From assembly GCA_907163375.1 (NCBI GenBank), contig CAJQUW010006111.1:1-64000 (forward strand): 64,000 nucleotides of DNA. The letters are read 5' to 3'. Of the stretch, positions 32,301-44,100 are shown piece by piece (the stretch's first letter is position 1; each line of letters begins with the position of its first letter). The notes under the pieces are model-generated. The model was not told the origin of the DNA and made no database searches. It saw only the letters and a program-made list of their open reading frames with translations. This DNA is from Prostheceraeus crozeri. Lineage: Eukaryota; Platyhelminthes; Polycladida; Euryleptidae. Made by a program: the position numbers and the translations under genes.

Positions 32301-34426
32301 CTTTCAAAACATCAGGATCATTGGATGCAAACTTGTGCAATTGTAGTCCACATTGTTTGCCTATGTATACAGCATCACGTGCAATTTGTATAGCTTCATC
32401 TTTAGTTTTTGCACTTAGAAGTCCATCGTCTACATAGAAACTGTTCCTTATAAATTCAGAAGCTGTAGCAAATTCTTTTTCATGACTGCGCGCCAGATAC
32501 CGAAGACCGAAATTTGAGCAACCTGGTGAGGACGCCGCGCCAAACAAATGCACTTTCATCCTATATTCAAGTGCCTTCTGATTCGTATCACCTTGAGGCC
32601 ACCATAAGAATTTCAAATAATCTCTGTCATTCGGATCAACGAGGAACTGGTGAAACATTCGTCTGATATCACAAGTCAATGCAACAGGGTATCTTCTGAA
32701 TCGGCATAGAACTCCTATCAACGTATTGGTCAGATCAGGACCGGTGAGCAGATGATCGTTTAAACAATTTCCCTGGTATCGATTAGCACAATCAAACTTA
32801 ACACGGATCTTTCCAGGTTTCTTGGGGTGATACACACCATGATGAGGTATATACCATCCTTCTCCCACCTTAAACGTATCATCTGCAATTTCCGCATCTC
32901 CATCCTTGATGATGTCTTCCATAAGTCCAATGTAGTCTTCGCGAAACCTCTCATTCTTCAAAAACTTTCTCTGAAGATATCCCAAGCGTACTTCAGCTTG
33001 ACGTCGGTTATTAGGAAAAACAGGACGTTTATAAAATGGCAAGGAAGTTGAAGATGACCATTATCTAACTGAGTCACGGACGAGTTCAATATCTTCATAA
33101 ACTTGAGATCATTTTGAGACATCATCTTATCGCTATCATCACCAAAATCACCCTCCAATAATGATAACGCATCTTGAGGAGAAATCGGATATTCTTTCGT
33201 TACGATTCTGTGGCAAAACGACGACTTCATGCTACTTCCACCTACAATTGACCAACCAAGATCAGTTCTTACTGCATAGGGATGATTTCCATCACTAGTG
33301 ACAGATTCTCGTTGAGCTAGTGCTTGAGGACAATCGTATCCTATGAGCAAGCCAAATTCACAATCTTGTAGTGCAGGAATCTTCGTTGCTACTTCGTGTA
33401 GATGAGGCCACTGTTTGGTAGTTTCCGGCGTGGGAATGCAAGACCGATCACCTGGTATTATATCATTTGAGTAGACTTTAGAAATCCTTACTATTTGATT
33501 CTGATACAATCCTCGAACTTTGATATCTTCAACCAGTGTGCTTTCTGAAACTGCGGCCTTTGAGGACATCGTCGAAAGCTTCAAACTAACCTTACTTCCT
33601 TTCAAATGAAGTGTCTTGATTAAATCGTCAGAAATATAGCTGGAATCGCTTTGAGTGTCTAACAAGGCATACGTTAGAATCTCCTCATTCGACCTATTAG
33701 ATGACACCCACACAGGTACGGTCATCGAAGTTTCGGCAGCAGGATGTTGTCGGATACAGCAAGACGTTGATGAAGCGGGTGAACTTACATTCTCGATTCC
33801 TGTCATATTACTCGAAGGACTTTTATCTACGTGTAGGAGTGTAGGGTGCGACTTCTTACACACGTCACACAAGTCTCGATTTCTACAGAACTTCGATAGG
33901 TGTCCACTTAAGAGGCAAGCAAAACACAGATTGTTTTCCTTAACATAATTCCTCCTCTCTTCAATCTTCATCTTCCTAAACTTATGGCACTTCTGTAATG
34001 AATGATTCTGCTTGCATAAAACACAGTTCTTAGAATTTGATTCTGTAGCAGGAACTTCCTTCATTCTTTCAGAAGCTGAGCAATTCAGTTCTTTCGTGGC
34101 AAACGTTCGAATGTTTGAGGATTTCTTACTAAAACTATGTGATTCGAAATTGAGAATTTGATTGCACGCTAATTCTGCTTCTTCAGATAAGAACTCAGTG
34201 AACTTCTTGAATGAGGGATATTCTCCACTCCTAAGCTCTGCTGTTACTTTCCTGGCCCATCTGTTTCGCAATGAGTCAGGTAGCTTCGAAACAATCTTCC
34301 TGTTCTCCTCACAGTCGTTTAGAATTTGTAAGCCCTTCACATTCGGTATAGCATCACTGCACCCACCCAAAAAATCTGCATAATCTCTCAAAGCCTTGCC
34401 ATCACTTTCCCCAACTCTAGGCCATC
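28462..34426 (-). mobile_element. BEL/Pao LTR retroelement fossil, copy A, truncated
   Basis: Minus-strand parts in family order: gag-end zinc knuckles and aspartic protease (about 34.4-33.0 kb; DVCKKSHP, LLDTQSDSSYI), reverse transcriptase (about 33.0-32.0 kb; YVDDGL), RNase H (about 32.0-31.3 kb) and integrase (about 31.3-29.9 kb; zinc-binding HH-CC region, then SDQGSNFVG). Pao-type order and motifs set the family. A candidate 3' LTR lies at 28462-29335. The gag-side end and 5' LTR are missing because the duplication breakpoint at 34426 cuts through the element. It looks broken, with about three or four breaks. Near-identity between copies says only that the duplication is young; element age cannot be read without paired LTRs. 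Confidence 0.9.
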
Positions 34427-35200
34427 GTGATTCGGCAAGTTCCTTAACGATTGGTTCAATACACTGATGATGTCAGTATTATTTTTTCTCTCGATAGCAG
34501 TGTAGATGACGCTTCTCTCCGATGCAAAATGAGGATAGATAATGTTGACCATTGGTGCAAAAGCAATTTCCTGTCACTTAATAAGTCCAAATCAAAGGCG
34601 ATGTTCATTTCACAGCAAGTAGACCCGGTTATGGACGAGTATTGAGGTACGGATCATGTATTGAGGTAGTTCAATAGCTTGTTGCTCTTGCTGTTACTTT
34701 GAATAGCCGTTTCAACTGGAAAGATCACATAATGAGCGTCTGCTTAAAGCCAATAAACGTTTCTATGCTCCTCGAAAGATACATAACTATCTTGCTCCTG
34801 TAGATCTTCACAAAGTGTACGAGTTGTATATTCGGAGTATCTTAGAATATGCATGTCCTGTGTTTGCTGCTATATCGAAAGGTGACGAGGAATGTCTAAA
34901 CCGCATCGATCGTCGAGCACATCAAATCATGTATCCACCAAATCTTTAAGTGTGTAGATGTGACAAAACAACATTAGGAGCCAGGCGCGAACTATTTTGA
35001 AGTGCTGAAAAGAATAGTTGTCATGTACTGTATTATTTGATCCCTCAGAGACTCAGTTATTCTCAGCACATTCGTGTGCCACTATGCACAGCAATGATGA
35101 GCAAGAATTCGTTCATTCCTTTTGCATCTGTCCTCACGAATCGGTCGTTATGACGGTCATCACTCTCATTACAGCGTTTATTGCTACAAATTTTGTATGA
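34427..35200 (+). pseudogene. Truncated old-LINE RT tail (copy B)
   Basis: Begins inside the RT just before the catalytic motif, which here reads YTDD rather than YADD. It continues to KSKAMFISQQVDPVMDEY and the degenerate C-terminal region. It lacks eight bases (aatgtgtc) present in A. Its 5' truncation was made by the duplication event. Confidence 0.85.
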
Positions 35201-35365
35201 CTCTATCTACTTAACCCATTTAAGGCCGCCCATGTAAACATCAGCAAAGTTTCTATAAAAATGATGGAAAGTATTTCAGAATGTTATAATCAAGAATAAT
35301 ATATGATGACCAGTTCAATACAATAACCCTTTCTTGGAAATTAAAGCTGTAACGATTTCGTTACG

Positions 35366-35566
35366 ATGGCGTCATATGATGTCAAAATATACAAAAGCAT
35401 GTTTTATTCAAATGTAACTCACGAATTGCTCCGAACAGTTCCTGCCGAAGTAATGAGTCATCATGAAAGCTTCCCATCACATTTCAGAGGTATTCCTCGA
35501 AACTGTAAATTAGTAGATTTAATCAAAGGCCTGCTTTATACAACTTGCCGTTGCTGTTTGCTGTGA
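35366..35566 (+). CDS. Copy B of the 66-aa ORF of unknown function
   Basis: Same start, stop and length as in A. Differences include II to TV (in LLRTVPAEV) and L to V (in CKLVDLIK). Frame retention over a few percent divergence is mild support for coding, but a transposon origin is equally possible. Confidence 0.25.
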   Translation: MASYDVKIYKSMFYSNVTHELLRTVPAEVMSHHESFPSHFRGIPRNCKLVDLIKGLLYTTCRCCLL

Positions 35567-36160
35567 AATTGTTATCGTTGAAATGAAAAGATGTTTTATA
35601 TCTCGAAAATCCTGTCGAGAAATTGATTCTCTTACTGCGTCGACTCCGAAGTCATGTTAGAGTCGGAGACGCCTCTGTAATTTGTAATGTCCACTCAAAT
35701 AAAGAACACACCAAGAAATGAACGCATCTGAGATTGTTCAGCATTATGTAGGCCTAAAACCTTCTTTTGTCCCGGGAAGTCATTGGTTTCTGCTACTAAG
35801 AAATTGATAAGACCATCAGCAACGTATCAAGTATCTCATAAGGATTCTTGCCTTGAAATGCATCCAAATGAACTTGTTTGTCCTAATTGCTAAGATGAGA
35901 ATCACCGATATTTGCCAGTTTATTGACTACTTCTTCTGTTTACTGAAATGATCAGTCTAGTCATCTTTTGTTAGAATCTCACACTGCCGTGCGATGTCAC
36001 TAACCTCTGAAGTATCATTTCTATATCATCATCAACTCATCATCACTGAAATAAAAACCACTATCTATGTATGTAGCCAGAAACTTTCAGACTTCTACAT
36101 ATTCATGAATCATAGCACGCATTCACTACAATATAGGAATAGTATCCACTTTTAGAGGAC

Positions 36161-36213
36161 ATAAATGCATAGATTCCGAGGGCGCGTTAGCGCACGAGGA
36201 ATTATGCATTTAT
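36161..36213. repeat. Hairpin intact in copy B, partly deleted in A
   Basis: ATAAATGCATAGATTCCGAG pairs with the stretch ending CGAGGAATTATGCATTTAT; the centre gcgcgttagcgc is itself palindromic. Flanking ccactttta/taaaagtag extends the inverted repeat outward. Confidence 0.75.
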
Positions 36214-36375
36214 GCCCGATAAAAGTAGATAATATTGGTATTCTAACCCAATGAAGATGAAATCTATTTCTATTCCTCCATTGCCTATGTCCCCATGTTA
36301 ATATAAAGTAGACGAAAAAGTGTATAAACTACCTATTAATCCAGATATCTATATTTATCCATGTGATAAGATATT

Positions 36376-36461
36376 ACATCAGTAGATGAACTTTCAAGCA
36401 AGCAGTAGATGAAATGCAAAATTGAATTTCATCTACTGCTTGAAAGTTCATCTACTGATGT
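36376..36461. repeat. Long hairpin next to the Crypton (copy B)
   Basis: Same stem, four-base bulge and loop as at 12473-12558. Arms are conserved exactly between the copies. Confidence 0.85.
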
Positions 36462-36508
36462 GATCTCTGATACTGCATCCTTTAGAAAACATATATAACA
36501 AAACATAG

Positions 36509-37806
36509 TTAAAATGTACAATTGTTAAATGAACAGTTATTAAATATGATTGTTTTGTTTGGCTTGGTAGCTTCTTGCTCTGACTCTGACAAAAAAGATG
36601 TAGACGGGACAACAGAGTACACAGGCTGTGGGTTTGAACCAGAGAGTATGCTTCCCATTTCTCTTTCCATCAGCTGCTCATGAATATAGACCTCATCGGC
36701 GTCTGATATATGACCCATGCGTTTCTTTACCACCTCTTTCGGTATCCCTGCCTTCACCAACCTTGCCTTAGCTGAGCGGCGTAAGCTTGTATTCGTGTAA
36801 TATCCTGTTTTGCCAATGCTAGACATGAATCGCTTGGTAACACCTTCAATCTGATGAATTCCCAAGGGTTGAGCTTTGTACCACACTGATGAAGTCGGAT
36901 TATTGATCCTCGCTAGGTAGAAATCAGGCAATTTACATTCAGTCGGTCTATGCGAAATGTACAGTTCATAAAGGTTTATCACGCAGCGACTGGGGTTTTC
37001 TTTGTTAGGGAATATTCTTACAGATTTTGGATCCAATGTCGATTGCTTCAGACCAAAGTTTTTGCATTTTGATACATGTTCTGTGTATCGAAGAACCTTC
37101 TCTCCATTTTCTGTTATTAGCTTCAGTTGACTGTTGTTTCCAAACTTCAACTGCTTATGTTCTGCTGCTGCACGTAATCCCTATTGAATTCCGAGACAGT
37201 AAATCAGACTTTCTTGGAGTTGAGTTGGTGTACCAGATCCTAGAATACCCTTCTGCCATAATTCCTTTTCATCATCCTCAGATATTGGTTCTGCGCGTTT
37301 TGGGGCTGCAACATTTCCTTCTTCTGCGCTGACTCTCATTTCTGCGTCAAGGACATCGCGTGCCTCTTTGAACTCTGTAGATTTGAACAATGACCAATCT
37401 CTGCCGCATTCGTATTGTAAATAATGTTGTATCATTGCAAATATAGACTTTAACGATTTTGGCGGGTATTTCGTTCCGTCCTGTTTACGCACATCTGCCA
37501 AAAAAAACTTTAAGCAGTAATTCAAATCGCTATCGCTCATCTCTTCCAGCTCATGGAACACCTTGCACCCATCCAGTCTTATTTTCCATTATGCCATGAT
37601 TTGAACAGCTTTACACATGACTTTTCTTTCTTCTTGGTTCCCTCAGGTACTCTTCTTTTCAAATGTTCTTGTATTTCTTCTGATGATGTTGTAGCAAATC
37701 TAGAGGTTGATGCAGAAGTAGCTTGTTGTGTACAGTCATCATTGAAAAAGTCCATCATAAGAGAATCGAATTCGTCAAAATATTCTTCTAGAAATGAATC
37801 ATTCAT
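36509..37806 (-). pseudogene. Crypton-type tyrosine recombinase, broken (copy B)
   Basis: Differs from copy A by only a few codons (for example ENPSRC for ENPSGC and SDLNYC for SDLNHC). It shares the in-frame TAG (37181-37183) and the frameshift near 37580. Both lesions are therefore older than the duplication. Confidence 0.85.
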
Positions 37807-38014
37807 TCTTCGTAGGCTTGACAGTTAGACAATAGTGAAATTGTGGCAGAGAATTGATTTCTCAGGCATATTATATTATTGAAAATTAGTTTAAAATTTA
37901 GAAATCTAAGTATTACAGATTTCCATGACTATGTTCGGGATATAGGATCAGATTGATCATGGACATCGATAGATCATTGATAGATGCCCATTTATATGAT
38001 CGGAATAGAAATAT

Positions 38015-38110
38015 TGATAAACCACTTTTTTCGGAGTAAACCAAGACATCTACTCGTGCTTCGCACTCGTAGATGATCCTTGGTTCACTCCTCAAAACAG
38101 TGGTTTATCA
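38015..38110. repeat. 46 bp-arm inverted repeat (copy B)
   Basis: Counterpart of 14112-14207, with the same arms and three-base TTC loop. Confidence 0.85.
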
Positions 38111-38352
38111 TATACGTCGCTGCCTATAATCAATGATTCTGTGATATGTTTATAAATGAAAATCTATGTTAGATAAAGGATATCTTGAAATCTCTAATGA
38201 GTCGAGAGAAGTAGGGCCTAGATATTACTGCTAATGTGTATGCATGAATCTTCCCAAAATAGTGATATTTGCATCATTTCTATGTATAATTGGCATAGAA
38301 TTTACGTGCCAGGCAATAATGCAGTTTTTTATCCAATGTAATTTCAATGGAA

Positions 38353-38398
38353 ATTCAGCAGGCAATAATGCCAACTACTGCATTATTGCCCGCTGAAT
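38353..38398. repeat. Inverted repeat, 19 bp arms (copy B)
   Basis: Counterpart of 14450-14495; identical arms and loop. Confidence 0.8.
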
Positions 38399-38714
38399 GA
38401 TAGGGAAATCCATAGCAATTTCATCTTCATCTGGTTAGAATAGTAATCATGCCTAGCTTTTTCAAGCATCAATTATCCTTACAGCCTCGGCCACTATGCG
38501 GCCTCGGCTGTACGAGTCATTGTATACCATGTATATAAGACTGATATCTTTGATAATGCCCATTTTCTAGTACACATTTTCTAATTGCATGCATAGATAT
38601 AGAACCATAGAAACCATAGAAATATTTCGCAACATGGCATACAATGATTATGACATCTACATTTTTCGGGCTGTCAATGGCAAATTGTCGGGCCGCTAAC
38701 GCTTTTGGAGCATT

Positions 38715-39491
38715 TTGAGGCTTTCAATATCTATGGTGTTTAGACGTCTGTATAGCCAGATCAAAGTGTTGACCCAGATAAGTTGTAAACAAAATTTCCA
38801 CTCGCTTTTGAATTCATCTTATGTCGTGATGACTGATTCGAAGCTTGCGAAATTGCTTTTGAAGTGCAAAGCTTCTTTCTTTTGTCAAAAGGACAGTACG
38901 AACGGGAGTCTCAGACGTCGCGATGACCATTTGAGAGTTTGGATGAAGTCAAGTGACGCAATGCCTGATCATTTGACATTGTCCGCGAATCAAGAATGTG
39001 GAAGATTGCTGATTTGGGCTGCGATATTGATGGATGGCCGAACTGAACTCCATATCCAAAGGGAACGGCTTTAATAAAAAATTAGTTGCTAAAGTTCTTT
39101 ACACGGCAAACGTTTCGTGACGCAGTCGCTGCCTCAGTGCACTGAAAAGAAGGTACCACCCTCCCGTATAAGGCTATCAACGATATGTGATGTTTTGCAA
39201 AGGTACATTCTTCCATTATCCTCCCAATAGGGTGATCCTTCCTCCGACTGGATTTACATGGAATACAGCGACACTTGTAACAGGAGTTGTGTTTATTCTC
39301 AAATTCTTCCTGAAGGAGTTTGTGTCATTCAAAGCTCAATTCTTCCTGGAGATGGTCTTCCTCGACTTGAAGCTTTGCTAAGGCAAGAGTGGGAGAGTTT
39401 AGATCAAGAAATAATCAACCGCTTCATCGAAAACATGCCTTGCCGGATTCGACAAGTGATTGAACTTTCTGGTGAGGTTACAAAATATTAG
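38715..39491 (+). pseudogene. Tc1-like transposase remnant (copy B)
   Basis: Same broken frames as 14812-15588 (LRVWMKSSDAMPDHL near the middle, EVTKY at the end); one residue differs (KCKA for KCKS). It carries the same scrambled centre. Confidence 0.8.
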
Positions 39492-39931
39492 TGACCACTG
39501 GGGAACGTACCATGGGTCTACAGAGCCAACCAACAACAAAGAAAACTTTATTTCAATTTTTTTTTTCATTTCTCTGCCAAATTTCTCTGCCTATCAGTTT
39601 TGGTGGAGTCGGAGTACTCCGGCCTATAACTAGAACCGAAATATAATACAAACAAATTATTTATCCTCGTGCATAGCTGTCACTGTCTTGATGTCAACTT
39701 TCTCCGTCAAACAAAAGTACACAGACACTGCTGCATGCAAAGCTTGTAATAGTTGAGGGAATGAACCGTGATACTGAAAAAAGGATTTTCTTTTCACTCG
39801 GTGATTTAGTAGAGAAGACAAGCCTTCCTAGCCTCGATCACACCTGCGCACCAAAGGTCACATCTGAGACAAAAATGAAATACTAGTTTATTTGAGAGCA
39901 TTGCATCTTACCCTCACGTTAATCGTGTGTG
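39492..39931. other. Non-coding linker (copy B)
   Basis: Counterpart of 15589-16028; nothing recognised. Confidence 0.5.
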
Positions 39932-40117
39932 ATTGCTCCTCCAAAGCGGATATTAAAATCGAAAGTGTACTCATATTTTTTGGAGAAGGATGGGGGATTT
40001 TCCTGCCTGGTAGAGACTGGAGAAAAGCCGTGTGAAGCACACATCAAGAAGATGGGAGGAGACGAGTCGCATGCATCCAGCTTAAAGCGACATTTGATCA
40101 ACTTTCATCGAAAATGA
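39932..40117 (+). pseudogene. BED-type zinc-finger fragment (copy B, open frame)
   Basis: Copy B has an uninterrupted finger: GGFSCLVETGEKPCEAHI, then SSLKRHLINFH, with the Cys (TGC) and the Ser codon where A has TAC and TGA. The start codon is ATT instead of A's ATG, and no upstream Met is in frame before a TAA. The module is open but lacks its own start, so it is more likely a decaying exon than a gene. Confidence 0.5.
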
Positions 40118-40454
40118 TTTGTAATTGATGCAATGATCACCAAATATCGTTTCAGGTAAGCCTATAGTGATCTATGATGTAGGTTGCCAGTTTGTTTAAA
40201 AAAACTAGGCTTTATATACTTGTCACGCGGAGTCGGAGTCCTATCAACCCCCGGAGTCGTAGTCCTATCAACCCCCTCAAAAAGGATCAAAAAGTATTTT
40301 GAATTAAGGTACGATTCAAACGGCAGGCTGAATGTCGTCGCTTGAATGTCGACTGATGTCAGGCATCAATACGAATGTTAAGAATAGATAAAAGTGGTCC
40401 ATAATTTGTTATTCAGCCGTGTTACTGTTGCATATTTTACATTGATCCTTTCAG

Positions 40455-40592
40455 GAGGAAGGAGCTGAATCTAAGGAAGGAGCTGATGATGTGAATCCCG
40501 AAGAACGTGAAGCTAAGGAGGAAGTTGTGGAAGAGGCGGAGGAGGAGGAGAATGAAGAAGCAGCAGAAGAAGCCGAGGAAGAGGAAGATTAA
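40455..40592 (+). CDS. Acidic terminal-exon candidate (copy B)
   Basis: Same acceptor and the same 45-residue Glu-rich product as 16554-16691. The single base change seen (gcg to gcc) is silent. Confidence 0.3.
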   Translation, partial: EEGAESKEGADDVNPEEREAKEEVVEEAEEEENEEAAEEAEEEED

Positions 40593-41196
40593 GCCTTAAT
40601 GAAACTGTACATAGGATGATTTTTGATACAGATTGTTATAACACACCTTCGTTTTCACTTCCACGCCGGTGCGATTGCCACTCAGTTGAGAAACATGATG
40701 ATCTATGATGCAGGTTGCCAAATGCTTTAGAAAACTAGGCTTTATATAATTGGCACTCGCAGCCGGAGTCCTGCCACTATTAATTGCAATTAAATTGCGT
40801 AAATTTAATTGCAATTCAAGCACTCAAAATTATCTACACTGCACTTTCTTCAATTTGACAAGTAAAAAGTGCACTTCTTCCAATTTTTCTTGCAATTTGG
40901 TCAACGTGTTATAGTCAATCTTTGCTGGTTGAAATTGCACCCAAGCACCGTTTCAAATGCCCGTAAATTGATTAAGAAACATGTTTTTGTTCTCTACATT
41001 TTTATTTAACTTTACCATTAATCGCATGCAAGAGAATGGATGTCACCGATGGAAACCGGTTTGATGGAACACGGTTTGATAAACATGTGACTATAGCTTA
41101 AAATCCCTCAAACCCGGAAACTAAAACCTAAAAAATGCTAACTTACTATGAAAGTGTCGAGTATATTACTGCCAAACTGGCAACTAAATGAATCCT
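40593..41196. other. Non-coding flank left of the CACTA insertion
   Basis: Counterpart of 16692-17291. It includes the CACTA-terminus-like pair at 40890-40939 and the AT palindrome near 40782-40816. No gene seen. Confidence 0.5.
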
Positions 41197-44100
41197 CACT
41201 GGTTGACAAAATTGCGGGAAAATTGCAATAAATTTGCGCAATAAATTACGAGGAATATACCGATGAATTGCAATTTCTTACAATTTATTTTTTTATATTA
41301 ATTTCAATTATTTCATATCACTTTCTATTACTTGCAATTGTTTTATATTTTTGGGTATGTTTATTGCAATTTCGATAAAGAAATGTTATATTTATTGCAA
41401 TGCCAAAACAAAACAATCCTAATCGGATTTCTATTAATAATTAATTCACAAGATTTTTTGTTGAAAAAAGATTTTAGACTTCATAAAACTGCACAAAATT
41501 TCACATAAAATGGCTGAGGATCAAGGACACAGAAACATTTTACTGGAACATGATAAGTGGACAAAAATCCAATGTATGATATTGATTACCATAGAAATCG
41601 GATCTTAATGTTAGTTTTAGATAATGAGACTAGAATGGCATACAGCTGATTTTACTTGGTAAGGCTCGGTTAGGTAGCCTACCAAGTACTTCAAAGTCTA
41701 TTAATAGAGGATCACTGTTTTCCATGGTATCTTCAAATGACGACTGATTTATTCGTGGTCGTGGGACCGAACACTGAATTGTGACACTCCGCTATTCATC
41801 AAAGAGAAGCAACCGTTTAATAGGTATAGCTACAGAATATCAACAGAGATGCGTGACCACGACATTATTTATTTTGATGCAGATGTCCGTTCTAGTACAT
41901 TAATATTATAGTGTCAGATTTCTATGATGATAAAACGTAACAACACCCATCCAAAATCTTAAAATCAGTTTCCAACTTTCATGTCCGTAAGTTAGGAGGA
42001 AACTAATTATACTCAAAAACAGAAGAGCAAGGCATTATCAATAAAATTGAGCTATCAATGCTCGAATCGAAATCCTTAACAACTACACAAGGATCCAATA
42101 TGCAAGCAAAAGAAATACTGTCACACATATTGGAGTAAAATGCCAAGAAATACAAAGTCTGCTGGTTTATCATTTCGACAACATGTTCCGATACAAAGGG
42201 CAACTCCAGATTATTAAAACTGAACATTGGGACATATCGTCGTGTCAAATATTCAACATCAGCAGTAATTTCTCCATCAGAACGCCTCTCAAACTTTAAA
42301 ACTTTTGCGAACTTATGTCCTTCAGCTGACTGTACAACGTAAACAGTACTAAGACCTTTAGATTTCCTTCGGTACGCTTCTGAGTAGAAAGGCTTGTTTC
42401 TGTAAATAACATGACCTCGGTCCACGAAGACTGTTTCATTTCGAATGTTATCTTGAAGAGAAGTAATGCGCAATAAGTCATGCTTTTTATCATAATTGTC
42501 CCGTCTCAAAAATGTGTTGCCACGCTTAATCAGCATCACTTTCTCACAAATTTGTTTCAAAATTGCTGTGTTACCATGAATGAAAAGTTTGAAATTCCAA
42601 AATTGGTGTTCAAATGAGAACATGGATCCAAAAGGTAAAGCACCAAATTTTTCACACTGGTCGGCTAAGTGAAGAAGCAAATCCATATTCATAGTACATA
42701 TGTTCACATCGTACAATGTCTTTAACCTGGAGTGAAAATAATCGAAAATATCACGGATACGAACATGTCGAGACCTCGCCTCTGGTGAGTAACAATATCT
42801 AGAAGCTATCACAAAAGCTAGAAAATGAAATGCATACTCCTTACATGATTTATGAAATAGAGACACATATATTGTAGGAATACTATAATATAACAGGTAA
42901 CATAGAAAGTCACGTGCTTTCCAAAAACTAAGTTCATTTAAAGATCTTGGTCGCTGCAGGAATTGAGGTATTCGATCAGCTAATTGATCATAGTATGATA
43001 CATGCCTTCCCAGAAAAAAAGCACATCGAAAGGATGACGAATCAACCAACTTAGCAAAAAGAAGTTTCGAACAATTCTCGAATAGTAAATGTAACGGATC
43101 TAATAAGATGTGGGAAGGTATCTTTAGAAATGGCTGTAAACATGAAAGTCCTTTAACACCAAACACTGGCTCTCCCGTAAGTTGAGCAATTTGACTGCAT
43201 TCAGAATATGATGAATCTGATCTTAAATCAATAACTCCACCATACTTCCTGCTATAACCACTTCCTATCTTGGTAACCGTACCTGGTGCACAACGAAATA
43301 TGCATCCGAAACGTCCGTTGTACTGATGATGACTTAATACACTTGCGAGGGCTGGCAGATCGAAAACTGCCGTGTGAATGATGACCTTAAAATCCACCAT
43401 TGAATTTTGCACATTAAAAGTTGTTACTTGTGAAAGTAATGAATGTTTCAAATTTTCAGTCACGAAACGATTCCAATCAGGTTTAGTGCTACTCAACCAC
43501 AATCCAAACAGTAAGATATTTTCTTTTTTCGATCTGATGTACAGAGGAAGATCTAGAATGGTAGCATGGAGAGGCCACAAGGACATCTTTTTGAACCGGA
43601 AAGGTTGCCCTCCGTCGGTCGATAAGTGCAAATGCAAAACAATTGGATCTCGTAGATCTAAGTCATCGGATTAGCACAACACGTCACCATTTTCCAATTT
43701 CAGTATTTCGCGGTAGGTTAGAAGGCTGTCGAAATGAACATCCAGCACACACTTTAATTGGGAGTGCAGATCAAATACAGCCATTTCCCAATCAGGTTCA
43801 ACCAGCAACTCAAAGCCGGGTCCATCTTCATGAAGTGCACGCTGTACCACCCGTTTCATAGATCTCCACGTGAGCCGTTCATGAACCATGTCCATAACCT
43901 GAAAAGCATACAAGAGTAGTAAATAAAGCTACATCATAACAATTTTATACACGTACATCATAACAGATAAGTATATAGGCTCACTGCCCTTGTAATCTCT
44001 AAGCAGCGTGACAGTCATGGTTATACATGCACACCGGTATTAGCCTATAAACCTACAAACAACCAAACATTTTCAAGCATCATGCCTACATCAAGATACT

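Larger units (their letters stand above)
6862..34426 (+). repeat. Segmental duplication copy A (27.6 kb unit)
   Basis: This whole segment recurs at 34427-62915 in the same order and orientation and begins again at 62916. The left limit is where similarity to the later copies starts (gtgatttggtaagttcc inside the old LINE). The right limit is the junction in the BEL/Pao element. Copy A has 8489-12161, which B lacks, and lacks the CACTA element found in B. Divergence from B is patchy: roughly 0.2% over the Tc1/LINE block, 2-3% in the LINE tail, and 3-5% around the secreted-protein gene (estimates by eye). Confidence 0.93.
35567..36508. other. Non-coding, contains the A/B indel junction at 36044/36045
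   Basis: Copy B passes directly from tcatcatc to actgaaataaaaacc, skipping the 3.67 kb A-only segment. Hairpins further on are listed separately. No gene seen. Confidence 0.6.
37807..38714. other. Non-coding, hairpin-rich (copy B)
   Basis: Equivalent of 13904-14811. Inverted repeats at 38015-38110 and 38353-38398 match those in copy A. No gene seen. Confidence 0.55.
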
